DNA of 6,131 nt from Nitrospirae bacterium GWC2_42_7 (GCA_001803645.1 MHDW01000082.1:1-6131); one strand, 5' to 3'; positions 1-6,131 are shown, numbered from the stretch's first letter. Translations and numbers: made by a program. Notes: generated from the letters alone by a model not told the origin.

Positions 1-566
1 ATGAAAAAGGGATCAAAAATATCTTTGTCAGCAACGGATACACAGGAACAGAGGCAACTAAGCTTATTGCCCCTTTTCTCGATGCCAACAACATAGATCT
101 CAAAGGCAGTGATAAATTCTACAAAGAGATCTGTGGCGCAAAAGTTAACCCTGTAAAAGAAACTATCCGGCTCATGAAAGAGCTCGGAGTATGGGTCGAA
201 GTTACTACTCTTGTAATACCTGATCATAATGACTCTGAAAAAGACCTCACGGACATTGCAGAATTCATAAGTTCAGTGGATAAATCGATCCCCTGGCATG
301 TCAGCCAGTTCTATCCTACATACCTTTTAATGGATAAACCACGCACTCCGATCTCTAAACTAAAACAAGCTGTAGATATCGGATACAAAGCCGGGCTTAA
401 ATTTGTATATGAAGGCAATGTCCCGGGTGAAGGCGGAGAGAATACATACTGTCCATCATGCAAGAATCTTCTTATCAAACGCTTTGGTTACCGCATAATC
501 GAGAACACAATGAAAGACGGCAAGTGTCCGAAGTGCAATGTATTGATTGAAGGGGTTTGGAAATAG
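1..566 (+). CDS. amrS: AmmeMemoRadiSam system radical SAM enzyme, C-terminal part (5' end outside window)
   Basis: The frame is open from base 3 to the TAG at 564-566 and gives 187 residues with no start visible, so the gene begins upstream. The fragment matches the second half of the AmrS family, which is related to pyruvate formate-lyase activating enzymes. Visible signatures are the strand motifs FVSNGYTGTEA and IDLKGSDKFYKEICGA, then EVTTLVIPDHNDS, PWHVSQFYPTY and YEGNVPGEGGENTYCPSC. The CxxxCxxC motif that binds the radical SAM 4Fe-4S cluster would lie upstream and cannot be checked. The C-terminus carries two CxxC pairs (CPSC and CPKC about 30 residues apart), a putative metal-binding tail usual for this family. 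The family is named for its co-occurrence with AMMECR1 and MEMO proteins; its reaction is not firmly known to me, and neither partner gene is visible here. The following zinc-ribbon membrane gene starts 8 bp after the stop, suggesting co-transcription. Family identity is confident; the function is open. Confidence 0.9.
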   Translation, partial: EKGIKNIFVSNGYTGTEATKLIAPFLDANNIDLKGSDKFYKEICGAKVNPVKETIRLMKELGVWVEVTTLVIPDHNDSEKDLTDIAEFISSVDKSIPWHVSQFYPTYLLMDKPRTPISKLKQAVDIGYKAGLKFVYEGNVPGEGGENTYCPSCKNLLIKRFGYRIIENTMKDGKCPKCNVLIEGVWK

Positions 567-574
567 CAAGTGAT

Positions 575-1348
575 ATGAGATGCCCGAAATGCAGTTTTGA
601 ACAGCCTGAAAATTCAGCTGAATGCAAGAACTGCGGCATTATCTTCGCAAAATATCTCTCAAAACAAAAACAGGTGTCTGAAGATCCCGCAGCCGTTTCC
701 TTCTCTTCTTCGGCATCCACTGAAAAAGAAAAAACGGCAGATATCTCTGCTTATCTTGAAGAACTTTTTTTTAACGTTGAGTCTGAAGTTAATATTGTTT
801 ACTTCATTGGCAGAACTGTTTTCTTTCTTATTTTGCTTGCATGGGGCATGAAGTTCATATTCACCCCTATTTCCTCTAATTATGCTGGGGAAAGCTTTAT
901 GCATCTCATCAATCTTCCTTTTCATGAAGCAGGGCATATAGTATTCCGTATATTAGGCCAGTTTGTGATGAGTCTTGGCGGCAGCCTGATGCAACTTCTG
1001 GTGCCCTTAATATGCCTCCTGACTTTTTTATTAAAAACAAAAGATACATTTGCTGCTTCAGTCTCTCTCTGGTGGCTGGCCGAGAGTTTTATGGATCTCG
1101 CACCTTATATCGATGATGCCAGAAGACTTGAATTACTACTTATTGGCGGCGTAACCGGGAAAGATGTTGATGACTTCCATGACTGGGAATATATCCTGAA
1201 TAAGTCAAGTCTTCTTGCATTCGATCATACACTTGCTGTTACTGCTCAAACGATCGGAATATTATTAATGATATGCGCTTTTGCATGGGGAGGATTCCTG
1301 CTTTTCAAACAATTAAAGATACTTCGTTCAGAAAATCAGCTTAACTGA
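575..1348 (+). CDS. Zinc-ribbon membrane protein with HEAGH motif, putative M50-like metallopeptidase
   Basis: This 257-residue protein starts with a four-cysteine zinc ribbon (MRCPKC, Cys3/Cys6, and CKNC, Cys17/Cys20). A Ser/Lys/Glu-rich linker to about residue 72 follows, then a hydrophobic region with probable membrane helices near residues 74-96, 136-153, 157-175 and 219-245. The segment NLPFHEAGHIVF holds HEAGH at 117-121, the HExxH zinc-binding and catalytic signature. A later DLAPYIDDA (175-183) could supply the third, acidic zinc ligand, as the Asp of site-2-protease (M50) enzymes does. Both motifs lie at or in membrane segments, as in intramembrane metalloproteases. The order zinc ribbon, HExxH, later Asp motif supports a membrane metallopeptidase, but the substrate is unknown and activity is inferred. 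I chose ATG 575 because the protein then begins directly at the ribbon. TTG 557 would add six residues and overlap the upstream stop, but its AGGGG is almost adjacent to the codon. Neither start has a well-spaced Shine-Dalgarno site, so coupling to the upstream gene is likely. Confidence 0.8.
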   Translation: MRCPKCSFEQPENSAECKNCGIIFAKYLSKQKQVSEDPAAVSFSSSASTEKEKTADISAYLEELFFNVESEVNIVYFIGRTVFFLILLAWGMKFIFTPISSNYAGESFMHLINLPFHEAGHIVFRILGQFVMSLGGSLMQLLVPLICLLTFLLKTKDTFAASVSLWWLAESFMDLAPYIDDARRLELLLIGGVTGKDVDDFHDWEYILNKSSLLAFDHTLAVTAQTIGILLMICAFAWGGFLLFKQLKILRSENQLN

Positions 1349-1616
1349 ATAAAAGACTTAATCAGTGTCATATGTATCTGAACTTATTCACTGTAATCCT
1401 TTTCGCTGCAGATTATTAAAATCTAAAGACTCATTCACAAATTTCTAAGATGCGGATAAAAAATAACTTGAATGTATAAGACCAAGTATTTCTGTCAAGA
1501 ACATAATGTTCTCAAAAAAGGGATTGTAAAAACTTGTCAACTTGAGGATCTCAAGATTTTTTTGGCTGTATCTGAACAATATACAGGTGGGTTAAAAATA
1601 AAAAACAATCAGAACG
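1349..1616. other. AT-rich convergent intergenic region
   Basis: This 268-bp stretch lies between the ends of two convergent genes. It holds no convincing gene: the only open frame (from ATG 1472) has no Shine-Dalgarno site, no recognisable motif, and runs into the opposite-strand coding sequence. The one structure I can support is the short hairpin plus T-tract at 1541-1563. A second weak inverted repeat, CTGTAT (1566-1571) and ATACAG (1581-1586), has no T-tract on either side. Confidence 0.6.
1541..1563 (+). terminator. Putative intrinsic terminator between convergent genes
   Basis: The perfect 6-bp inverted repeat CTTGAG-GAT-CTCAAG (1541-1555) is followed by A and then seven T residues (1557-1563), the layout of a rho-independent terminator on the plus strand. 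It would end the transcript of the zinc-ribbon membrane gene about 195 bp after its stop. Read on the minus strand, the same stem is followed by TTGACAAGTTTTT, with the T-run displaced by 8 bases, so it may also weakly serve the convergent large gene. The stem is short and half AT, so efficiency is uncertain. Confidence 0.45.
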
Positions 1617-4600
1617 TTATTTTGCGCAGCGGAATCCAGTGTCGTAACGTGAATTTGCAGGGACACTGTAAGAGCGCTTTGTTGTCATGATCGATGCTGA
1701 ATCCCCGGTAAAGTCACCGCCCCTCACCACTTTGCCTTTGCTCCCTGATGTCGGGCCTTTAGGGTCATTCTTCTCGCTTCTCATATAGTACGTATTGTCA
1801 TACCAGTCAGCCACCCATTCAGAGACATTTCCACTCATATCAAAAACCCCAGCACCATTTGCCTTCTTCTGTCCTGTCTGATGTGATTTCCGGCCTGAGT
1901 TCGAACTGTACCATGCATAGTCATCTGCCCTCGACACGCTGTTTGTTCCAGCCCATTTCTCGTTGCTTCCAAGGCTTCTTGCAGCATACTCCCACTCAGC
2001 TTCAGTGGGAAGCCTCATACCTGCCCATTGGCAGTAGGACTTTGCATCATTCCATGACACCAGCACAACAGGGAAGTTATTTTCAGGATTATACTTTGTA
2101 TTTCTCCATGTTGCATCCCTGCCCTTGACCCACTCACCTGTATAAGCAAATTCGCCGCGTTCAGCATTTGTTTTAAACTTTCTAACATCAGTAAATTTCT
2201 TAAATTCACCGAGCGTAACTTCATACTTGCCTATAGAAAAAGAGTCTAAACAGACCTCATGAGATTCATCGTCTGTTGCAGAGCCGTCCGAGAGATTTCC
2301 CATTTTAAAACAACCGCCTTTTATAAATACCATTGCGCCTTTGGTCTTTTTAAGCTCAGCCAACTTCTTGTCGGCAGCAGCTATAGTTTTAGCTATGTCC
2401 TGAGTCTCAGGGAAGATCGTTTTCGCCTCTTTATAATTTTTCAAAGCTTCTTCTATGTCCTCCTCTGTCTCGGCTGATCTGCCTTTTTCGACCAGATCAT
2501 CTGCCTTCTTTTGGAGCGCCTCAATATCAGTAAGTTTTTTCTGTGCCGAAGAATATTCAGGGGCAACGATCAATACATTATTATAGCTTTCCCTTGCATC
2601 AATATAATTTTTATTGCTGTAGTTCTTATCACCAGATTTCATAAGCAGGTCCCTGATCTCAGTAAGCTTTTTCTTTGCATTTGAATTATCAGGTTCTTTG
2701 CCAAGAACCTGCTTCAAAGTTTTGTAGGCATTGTCTCCTTCAGGTGCAACCAGCTTTTTCTCAGAGATCTGTTTGTCAACCTTAGCCAGGAGCTGAGTCA
2801 TTTTCTCTTCTTTACCATCTGTTTTTATGTCTGCCTTTGCACTGACTGATGCCTGTTCAGAAGTATTTAAATCTTGATCTTTTTTATTGGAACTCTTCGA
2901 ATAAACAAAAAATAAAACTGTTATAACAGCAATTGCCGCAACTGCGTATATGGCTGTCCTGCTTTTTGGTTTTTGTTCTGTATGTGTGTATTCCTCTCTG
3001 TTTGCCTGAGAAGAGCTTATTGTCTGGCTGGCGTATACTTCAGCTTTTCTTGATTCTTCTTCTCTTTTCCTGTCAGCTTTTTCTCTTGCCTCTTGTTCTT
3101 TCTTCTCTCTGGCCTTTCTCTCTGCTTTCTCTTTTGCTTCCTTTTCAGCCTTCTTTCTTGCTTCTGCCTCAGCCTTTGCTTTGGCTTCTCTTTCAGCTTT
3201 TTCTCTTGCCTCTTGTTCTTTCTTCTCTCTGGCCTCTCTCTCTGCTTTCTCTTTTGCTTCCTTTTCAGCCTTCTTTTTTGCTTCTGCCTCAGCCTTTTCT
3301 CTAGCTTCCCTCTCTCTTACTTCTTTGTCCCGAGCTTCCCTCTGAGCTTTTTCTTTGGCTTCTCGTTCAGCCCTTTCCTTAGTTTCTCTTTCAGCCTTTT
3401 CCTTTGCTTCTCGTTCAGCTTTTTCTTTGGCCTCTTGCTCAGCCTTTTCCTTTGCTTCTCGTTCAGCTTTTTCTTTAGCTTCTCTTTCAGCTTTTTCTTT
3501 GGCCTCTTGCTCAGCCTTTTCCTTAGCTTCTTTATCAGCCCTTTCCTTGGCCTCTCTATCTGCCTTTTCCTTGGCCTCTCTATCTGCCTTTTCCTTGGCC
3601 TCTCTATCTGCCTTTTCCTTGGCCTCTCGCTCAGCCTTTTCCTTGGCCTCTCTATCTGCCTTTTCCTTGGCCTCTCGCTCAGCCTTTTCCTTAGCTTCTC
3701 TTTCAGCCTTTTCCTTTGCTTCTCGTTCAGCCCTTTCCTTGGCCTCTCTATCTGCCTTTTCTTTGGCCTCTCGCTCAACCATTTCTTTAGCTTCTCTGTC
3801 AGCCCTTTCCTTGGCTTCTCTCTCAGTCTTTGCTTTGGCCTCTTTTTCGCGGGCCTCTTTCTCTCTGGCTTGCTTCTCCAGAACTTCTCTTACACGAATT
3901 TCTTTCTCTCTGGCCTCCCTCTCACGAATCTCTTTCTCACGGGTTTCTTCATATTCACGCTGTGCTGTCTGTATTGCCTGAGCTAAAACTTTTATATCCT
4001 GATATCTATTCTCAGGCTGGGGTTTCAGACATTTTGCAATGATCTTGTCAATAGAAACCGGAATATCATTTCGTATCTCACTTGGCAATTCAAAGCGCCC
4101 CATTGGCAGATGTCCAACAAGTATCTGATAAAAAATCATTCCCAGGGCAAATATATCAGCTTTTTTGTCCGTTTCCCTGCCCATCATCTGCTCCGGCAGG
4201 ATATAATCTGCAGCACCTTGTCCTTTTCCTGCCTGGGCCGGCCTTCCCGGGGTCAGCAGTTTTGTCATGCCGTATTCAAGCAGTTTGATCTTTTTATCTG
4301 GAAGAATAAAAATGTTCTGCAACATCAGATCCTTGTAATTCGTTCCCTTATCATGCACATATGCCAGTGCTGAACAGATTTGTGAAGTTATATTGCATGC
4401 CTGGAATAGATCTAAACGTCCTCCCTTTGATGACAAATAACCTGCGAGGCTCTCTCCCTCTATCAGATCTGTTGTAACATAATAAAAACCCCTGGCCTTG
4501 TCATAACCTGAATCATAAAGCAATAATATGTTTTCGTGCTTTAATGATTTAGCTATCTTCATTTCAGAGTCAAAAAGCCCTTTGGCTTCATCATTACTTA

Positions 4601-5411
4601 AAAGTGAAGGGAGTATCACCTTCAATGTCTTCAGCTTATCCTTTGATCTCTGGTCCTTAACTTTATATATAGCTCCAATGCCCCCGAATTCGAGCTCTTC
4701 AACAACCTCAAAAGAACCTGCTATAACCTCTTTTGGGCTGAAGGATATCAGCTTCTGTTCGTCATCAAGGCCTGATGTAAAATCTATTGTGCTTACTTCA
4801 TCAGAAAAAATATCCGAAAAATCATCTTCTCTCTTTTCTGATGGTCCTTTTTGAGACAGGGTTTCTTTTGTCTTGGTATCTTCTGAAGAAACATCAGGCT
4901 GATGCTTGGACTGGTCAAGTAACCTGGCGCTTTCTAAAAGAAGGTATTCGATATTAAGCCCTTTTGATATCTCCCACCCCAGGTCAGGAAGATTAACCTT
5001 GCCTGCAATCTCAAGATCATCAGCTTTGAACTCAAACTCCCCGTCTTCCCATTGAAGGAGACTCCCAAAAACGCTCATGATCCTTTTTACAGCGATCCTG
5101 TCAAGATCCGCTCTTGTAACATATCCATTATCGAACAGGATATCAGCCAGAGATTTATCAGGTATCTTTTTTCTGACTTCTTTGGCTATCTCTATGACTG
5201 TTCCCCTTGCTAACCCAGCCTCAAGGAGATCTTCTCCAAGGCCTTTTTCCAGATCATCTGTTTCAGCCCTGCAGACAAGGCCATTCTTGAAAACCACCAT
5301 AGCTGTTCCCTTGCTGCCCTTGGTTATAAACGTGCCTGTTTTTTTCCCAAGGCTCAACATCTGGAAAACATCTGTCAAAGCAAGGGTCTCAAGCCTTCCA
5401 ACAAGACTCAT
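1617..5411 (-). CDS. Large modular transmembrane protein: DUF4388/PATAN - Ser/Thr kinase-like - charged helical repeat - TM - TPR - FGE-sulfatase domain
   Basis: This 1264-residue protein begins with [23 protein letters not shown] 5409-5411 is preceded by AAGGAG at 10-nt spacing. Residues 1-130 resemble DUF4388 (PATAN), usually a signalling interaction domain. Residues 234-480 have a Hanks-type kinase fold: glycine-rich loop GGIGAIY (243-249), Lys264, alpha-C Glu283, LPE (405-407), Asp419 and Arg469. The catalytic sites are degenerate: HRD is YKD (359-361), the catalytic-loop Lys is Met363, and DFG is EYG (379-381), although Asp361 and Asn366 remain. A pseudokinase or atypical kinase is likely. 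Residues 485-787 are an Arg/Glu/Ala/Lys repeat, mostly octads such as REAKEKAE. One TM helix (819-837) follows KPKSR, predicting a cytoplasmic N-terminus and periplasmic C-terminus. Residues 870-1020 hold about three TPR-like units. Residues 1024-1264 form an FGE-sulfatase domain ([36 protein letters not shown]) without the FGE catalytic cysteine pair. The likely role is envelope sensing or scaffolding; its ligand and targets are unknown. Confidence 0.92.
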   Translation of the reverse strand: MSLVGRLETLALTDVFQMLSLGKKTGTFITKGSKGTAMVVFKNGLVCRAETDDLEKGLGEDLLEAGLARGTVIEIAKEVRKKIPDKSLADILFDNGYVTRADLDRIAVKRIMSVFGSLLQWEDGEFEFKADDLEIAGKVNLPDLGWEISKGLNIEYLLLESARLLDQSKHQPDVSSEDTKTKETLSQKGPSEKREDDFSDIFSDEVSTIDFTSGLDDEQKLISFSPKEVIAGSFEVVEELEFGGIGAIYKVKDQRSKDKLKTLKVILPSLLSNDEAKGLFDSEMKIAKSLKHENILLLYDSGYDKARGFYYVTTDLIEGESLAGYLSSKGGRLDLFQACNITSQICSALAYVHDKGTNYKDLMLQNIFILPDKKIKLLEYGMTKLLTPGRPAQAGKGQGAADYILPEQMMGRETDKKADIFALGMIFYQILVGHLPMGRFELPSEIRNDIPVSIDKIIAKCLKPQPENRYQDIKVLAQAIQTAQREYEETREKEIREREAREKEIRVREVLEKQAREKEAREKEAKAKTEREAKERADREAKEMVEREAKEKADREAKERAEREAKEKAEREAKEKAEREAKEKADREAKEKAEREAKEKADREAKEKADREAKEKADREAKERADKEAKEKAEQEAKEKAEREAKEKAEREAKEKAEQEAKEKAEREAKEKAERETKERAEREAKEKAQREARDKEVREREAREKAEAEAKKKAEKEAKEKAEREAREKKEQEAREKAEREAKAKAEAEARKKAEKEAKEKAERKAREKKEQEAREKADRKREEESRKAEVYASQTISSSQANREEYTHTEQKPKSRTAIYAVAAIAVITVLFFVYSKSSNKKDQDLNTSEQASVSAKADIKTDGKEEKMTQLLAKVDKQISEKKLVAPEGDNAYKTLKQVLGKEPDNSNAKKKLTEIRDLLMKSGDKNYSNKNYIDARESYNNVLIVAPEYSSAQKKLTDIEALQKKADDLVEKGRSAETEEDIEEALKNYKEAKTIFPETQDIAKTIAAADKKLAELKKTKGAMVFIKGGCFKMGNLSDGSATDDESHEVCLDSFSIGKYEVTLGEFKKFTDVRKFKTNAERGEFAYTGEWVKGRDATWRNTKYNPENNFPVVLVSWNDAKSYCQWAGMRLPTEAEWEYAARSLGSNEKWAGTNSVSRADDYAWYSSNSGRKSHQTGQKKANGAGVFDMSGNVSEWVADWYDNTYYMRSEKNDPKGPTSGSKGKVVRGGDFTGDSASIMTTKRSYSVPANSRYDTGFRCAK
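3072..3311 (-). repeat. Second block of ten diverged 24-bp coding units, out of phase with the first
   Basis: Residues 701-780 continue the octad pattern ([40 protein letters not shown] and so on) but are more diverged and richer in Ala and Lys-Lys. A ten-residue segment, 691-700, separates this block from the first and shifts the octad register by two residues. The block contains a 120-bp internal duplication. It ends shortly before the transmembrane helix and so forms the membrane-proximal part of the charged helical region. Confidence 0.85.
3073..3297 (-). repeat. 120-bp tandem duplication inside the charged repeat
   Basis: Bases 3073-3177 and 3193-3297 match over 105 bp with only two differences (3116 T versus 3236 C, and 3157 C versus 3277 T). 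The period is 120 bp, or 40 residues (five octads): residues 707-740 and 747-780 are almost the same. This higher-order copy is much better conserved than octads are among themselves, so it looks like a recent in-frame duplication of five units. Confidence 0.9.
3342..3821 (-). repeat. 24-bp coding tandem repeat, 20 units in unbroken register
   Basis: Residues 531-690 of the large protein are twenty consecutive octads with consensus REAKEK-A-D/E (variants [32 protein letters not shown]), each encoded by 24 bp. Three adjacent units at 3547-3570, 3571-3594 and 3595-3618 are identical in DNA, and 3643-3666 is a fourth identical copy. Other units differ at synonymous and Asp/Glu/Gln positions. The period is eight residues, not seven, with densely alternating Glu and Lys/Arg. 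That fits a charged single alpha helix better than a classical coiled coil. Because 24 is a multiple of three, long open frames also appear in other frames; these are by-products. Confidence 0.95.
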
Positions 5412-5421
5412 AAAACTACAG

Positions 5422-5427
5422 CTCCTT
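5422..5427 (-). promoter_or_regulatory. Shine-Dalgarno site of the large kinase-like gene
   Basis: The minus strand reads AAGGAG here, ten bases before ATG at 5411-5409. It is a near-consensus site and fixes the start that yields the complete DUF4388 domain. Confidence 0.75.
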
Positions 5428-5540
5428 TATATGTCATTGTCATAATACATAAAATACAAAAGCTAAAACTTCTCCTGTATATTTTAATCTCCTCCAACTT
5501 ACACCCTCGAAAAACAAATAACTGCCTTGATACAACCAGT

Positions 5541-5570
5541 ACTATATCAATTATATTTTAGGAGTGTCAA
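5541..5570 (-). promoter_or_regulatory. Putative sigma-70-type promoter for the large kinase-like gene
   Basis: On the minus strand a perfect -35 TTGACA (5570-5565) is followed after 18 bases by TATAGT (5546-5541), a five-of-six match to the -10 consensus. Transcription would start near 5534 and leave a leader of about 120 nt before ATG 5411. The promoter lies only about 20 bp beyond the stop of the upstream histidine kinase gene, so the large gene can be expressed independently of it. The -35 box lies within the palindrome TGTCA-A-TGACA (5565-5575), a possible regulator site. Confidence 0.5.
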
Positions 5571-5574
5571 TGAC

Positions 5575-5595
5575 AAAAACAGAAGGCTCTCAGCC
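5575..5595 (-). terminator. Weak candidate terminator at the end of the histidine kinase gene
   Basis: On the minus strand GGCT-GAG-AGCC (5595-5585) spans the stop codon and is followed by TTCTG and then five T residues (5579-5575). The stem is only four G/C-rich pairs and the T-run is offset, so this is weak. It may attenuate read-through from the histidine kinase gene into the large gene, or it may be chance. Confidence 0.22.
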
Positions 5596-6131
5596 GGCAA
5601 TTATCTCTTTCGGCATCTCTATCGTGAATGTTGTGCCTTTGTCGTTCATTTGAACTATTATCGTTCCTCCGTGCGAAACAACAATTTTATGCACAATAGC
5701 AAGTCCAAGTCCTGTGCCTTTCTCTTTTGTTGTATAAAAAGGAAGGAATATCTTGTCCTTTATATTCTCAGGAATGCCATGGCCTGTATCGGAAACTGAC
5801 ATAAATATAACATCACTCACACCACCTTCTATTCTGAGTTCTCCACCGTCAGGCATTGATTCAACCGCATTCTGAACAAGGTTTGTAATAGATTGTCTCA
5901 GGAGGACATCGTCACCATGTATTACAGGCAGTCCGTCAATATTAATAAAAACATTGATCTTCTCATGGTTCTCTGTAACAGTCTTAACACAACTATCAAT
6001 AAGTTCCTTGAGGTCAACTTTGGCAGGCATCACCTCTGTTGGTTTGGCAAATGAAAGGAAATCGGTAATGATCCTGTCCATAACAACAACTTCCCTGGAG
6101 ATCGCCTCAACAGCCGGCCGCGAGGCATCAT
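5590..6131 (-). CDS. Sensor histidine kinase, C-terminal part (NtrB-like; 5' end outside window)
   Basis: The frame runs open from the right edge to the TGA at 5592-5590 and gives 179 residues; ATG 6081 is internal, since coding continues upstream of it. The first visible residues (DASRPAVEAISREVVVMDRIITDF in two parts: DASRPAVEAI, then SREVVVMDRIITDF) and LSFAKP correspond to the end of the second helix of the dimerisation/phosphotransfer domain. The phospho-accepting His would lie upstream. The ATPase domain is complete: N box QSITNLVQNAVESMPDGG, G1 box SDTGHGIP, F box FLPFYTTK and G2 box GTGLGLAIVHKI, with the usual final strand before the C-terminus. The ATP-binding residues look intact, so this should be an active kinase that autophosphorylates and passes phosphate to a response regulator. 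Neither the sensor region nor a regulator is visible. It lies upstream of the large kinase-like gene on the same strand, 178 bp apart, and a functional link is possible but unproven. Confidence 0.93.
   Translation of the reverse strand, partial: DASRPAVEAISREVVVMDRIITDFLSFAKPTEVMPAKVDLKELIDSCVKTVTENHEKINVFINIDGLPVIHGDDVLLRQSITNLVQNAVESMPDGGELRIEGGVSDVIFMSVSDTGHGIPENIKDKIFLPFYTTKEKGTGLGLAIVHKIVVSHGGTIIVQMNDKGTTFTIEMPKEIIAG

Larger units (their letters stand above)
5412..5589 (-). other. Intergenic leader between the histidine kinase and the large kinase-like gene
   Basis: This 178-bp AT-rich spacer contains the putative promoter, a long leader and the Shine-Dalgarno site. Two related 11-mers occur at its ends: TGTCAATGACA (5565-5575), a palindrome over the -35 box, and TGTCATTGTCA (5432-5442), a direct repeat of TGTCA just upstream of the Shine-Dalgarno site. 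A short frame from TTG 5497 ends in a TGA overlapping the ATG of the large gene. No RNA family could be recognised. Confidence 0.5.

Noticed and set aside
1..96. ATG at base 1 as a gene start
   Set aside because: That frame closes after about 31 codons, while the frame from base 3 matches the AmrS family continuously; the ATG is coincidental.
1472..1690. 72-codon plus-strand open frame
   Set aside because: It has no Shine-Dalgarno site and no known motif, contains the terminator hairpin, and its last third runs antisense to the conserved GFRCAK end of the large gene.
1617..2339. Sulfatase-modifying enzyme function
   Set aside because: The catalytic cysteine pair is missing and no sulfatase gene is in view; the domain is widely used as a non-catalytic module.
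3317..3778. Minus-strand 153-codon open frame rich in Arg, Lys and Pro
   Set aside because: It is a shifted frame within the same repeat of the large gene, not a separate protein.
3072..3821. CRISPR-like array of short repeats
   Set aside because: The units are contiguous, with no unique spacers, and code in frame within a long gene.
3072..3956. TolA-like protein suggested by the Ala/Lys/Glu-rich helix
   Set aside because: The resemblance is compositional only. TolA has its membrane anchor at the N-terminus and no kinase or FGE domain.
3093..3986. Long plus-strand open frame (297 codons, very rich in Ser, Phe, Leu) and a second one at 3355-3981 (208 codons)
   Set aside because: Both are antisense readings of the 24-bp repeat, which stays open in several frames because its period is a multiple of three. 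The composition is a pure reflection of the charged repeat, with no start signal or domain.
5527..5799. Plus-strand 90-codon open frame opposite the histidine kinase
   Set aside because: It is antisense to the conserved ATPase motifs of the histidine kinase and shows no domain or ribosome site.

Overview
The window looks like a chromosomal segment from a Gram-negative, probably anaerobic bacterium with moderate to low GC. The gene mix suggests a Nitrospirota- or Desulfobacterota-like lineage: an AmmeMemoRadiSam radical SAM enzyme, a zinc-ribbon plus membrane metallopeptidase-like protein, a DUF4388 Ser/Thr kinase-like protein with a C-terminal FGE-sulfatase domain, and an NtrB-like histidine kinase. 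This placement is an inference from domain style; no rRNA or marker gene is present.

Layout. (1) Bases 1-566 (+) hold the C-terminal 187 residues of an AmrS-type radical SAM protein, cut by the left edge. (2) After 8 bp follows a 257-residue protein (575-1348, +) with an N-terminal four-cysteine zinc ribbon and a multi-pass membrane region carrying HEAGH. The two genes probably form one transcript. (3) Bases 1349-1616 are an AT-rich convergent intergenic stretch with one plausible intrinsic terminator at 1541-1563. (4) Bases 1617-5411 (-) hold one 1264-residue modular protein: DUF4388/PATAN, protein-kinase fold, a ~300-residue charged helical repeat, one transmembrane helix, TPR-like repeats, and an FGE-sulfatase domain. 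(5) Bases 5412-5589 hold its Shine-Dalgarno site and a good sigma-70-type promoter. (6) Bases 5590-6131 (-) hold the C-terminal part of a sensor histidine kinase, cut by the right edge.

The main item of interest is the large modular protein. Its kinase domain keeps the glycine-rich loop, the ATP-anchoring Lys and the alpha-C Glu. However, HRD has become YKD, the catalytic-loop Lys is Met, and DFG has become EYG. The FGE domain lacks the paired active-site cysteines of true formylglycine-generating enzymes. Both ends therefore look more suited to binding or sensing than to their textbook chemistry. They are joined across the membrane by a probable long rigid helix encoded by a 24-bp tandem repeat that shows signs of recent expansion. 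Together with the adjacent histidine kinase this suggests an envelope-signalling locus, but no substrate or partner can be named from sequence alone.
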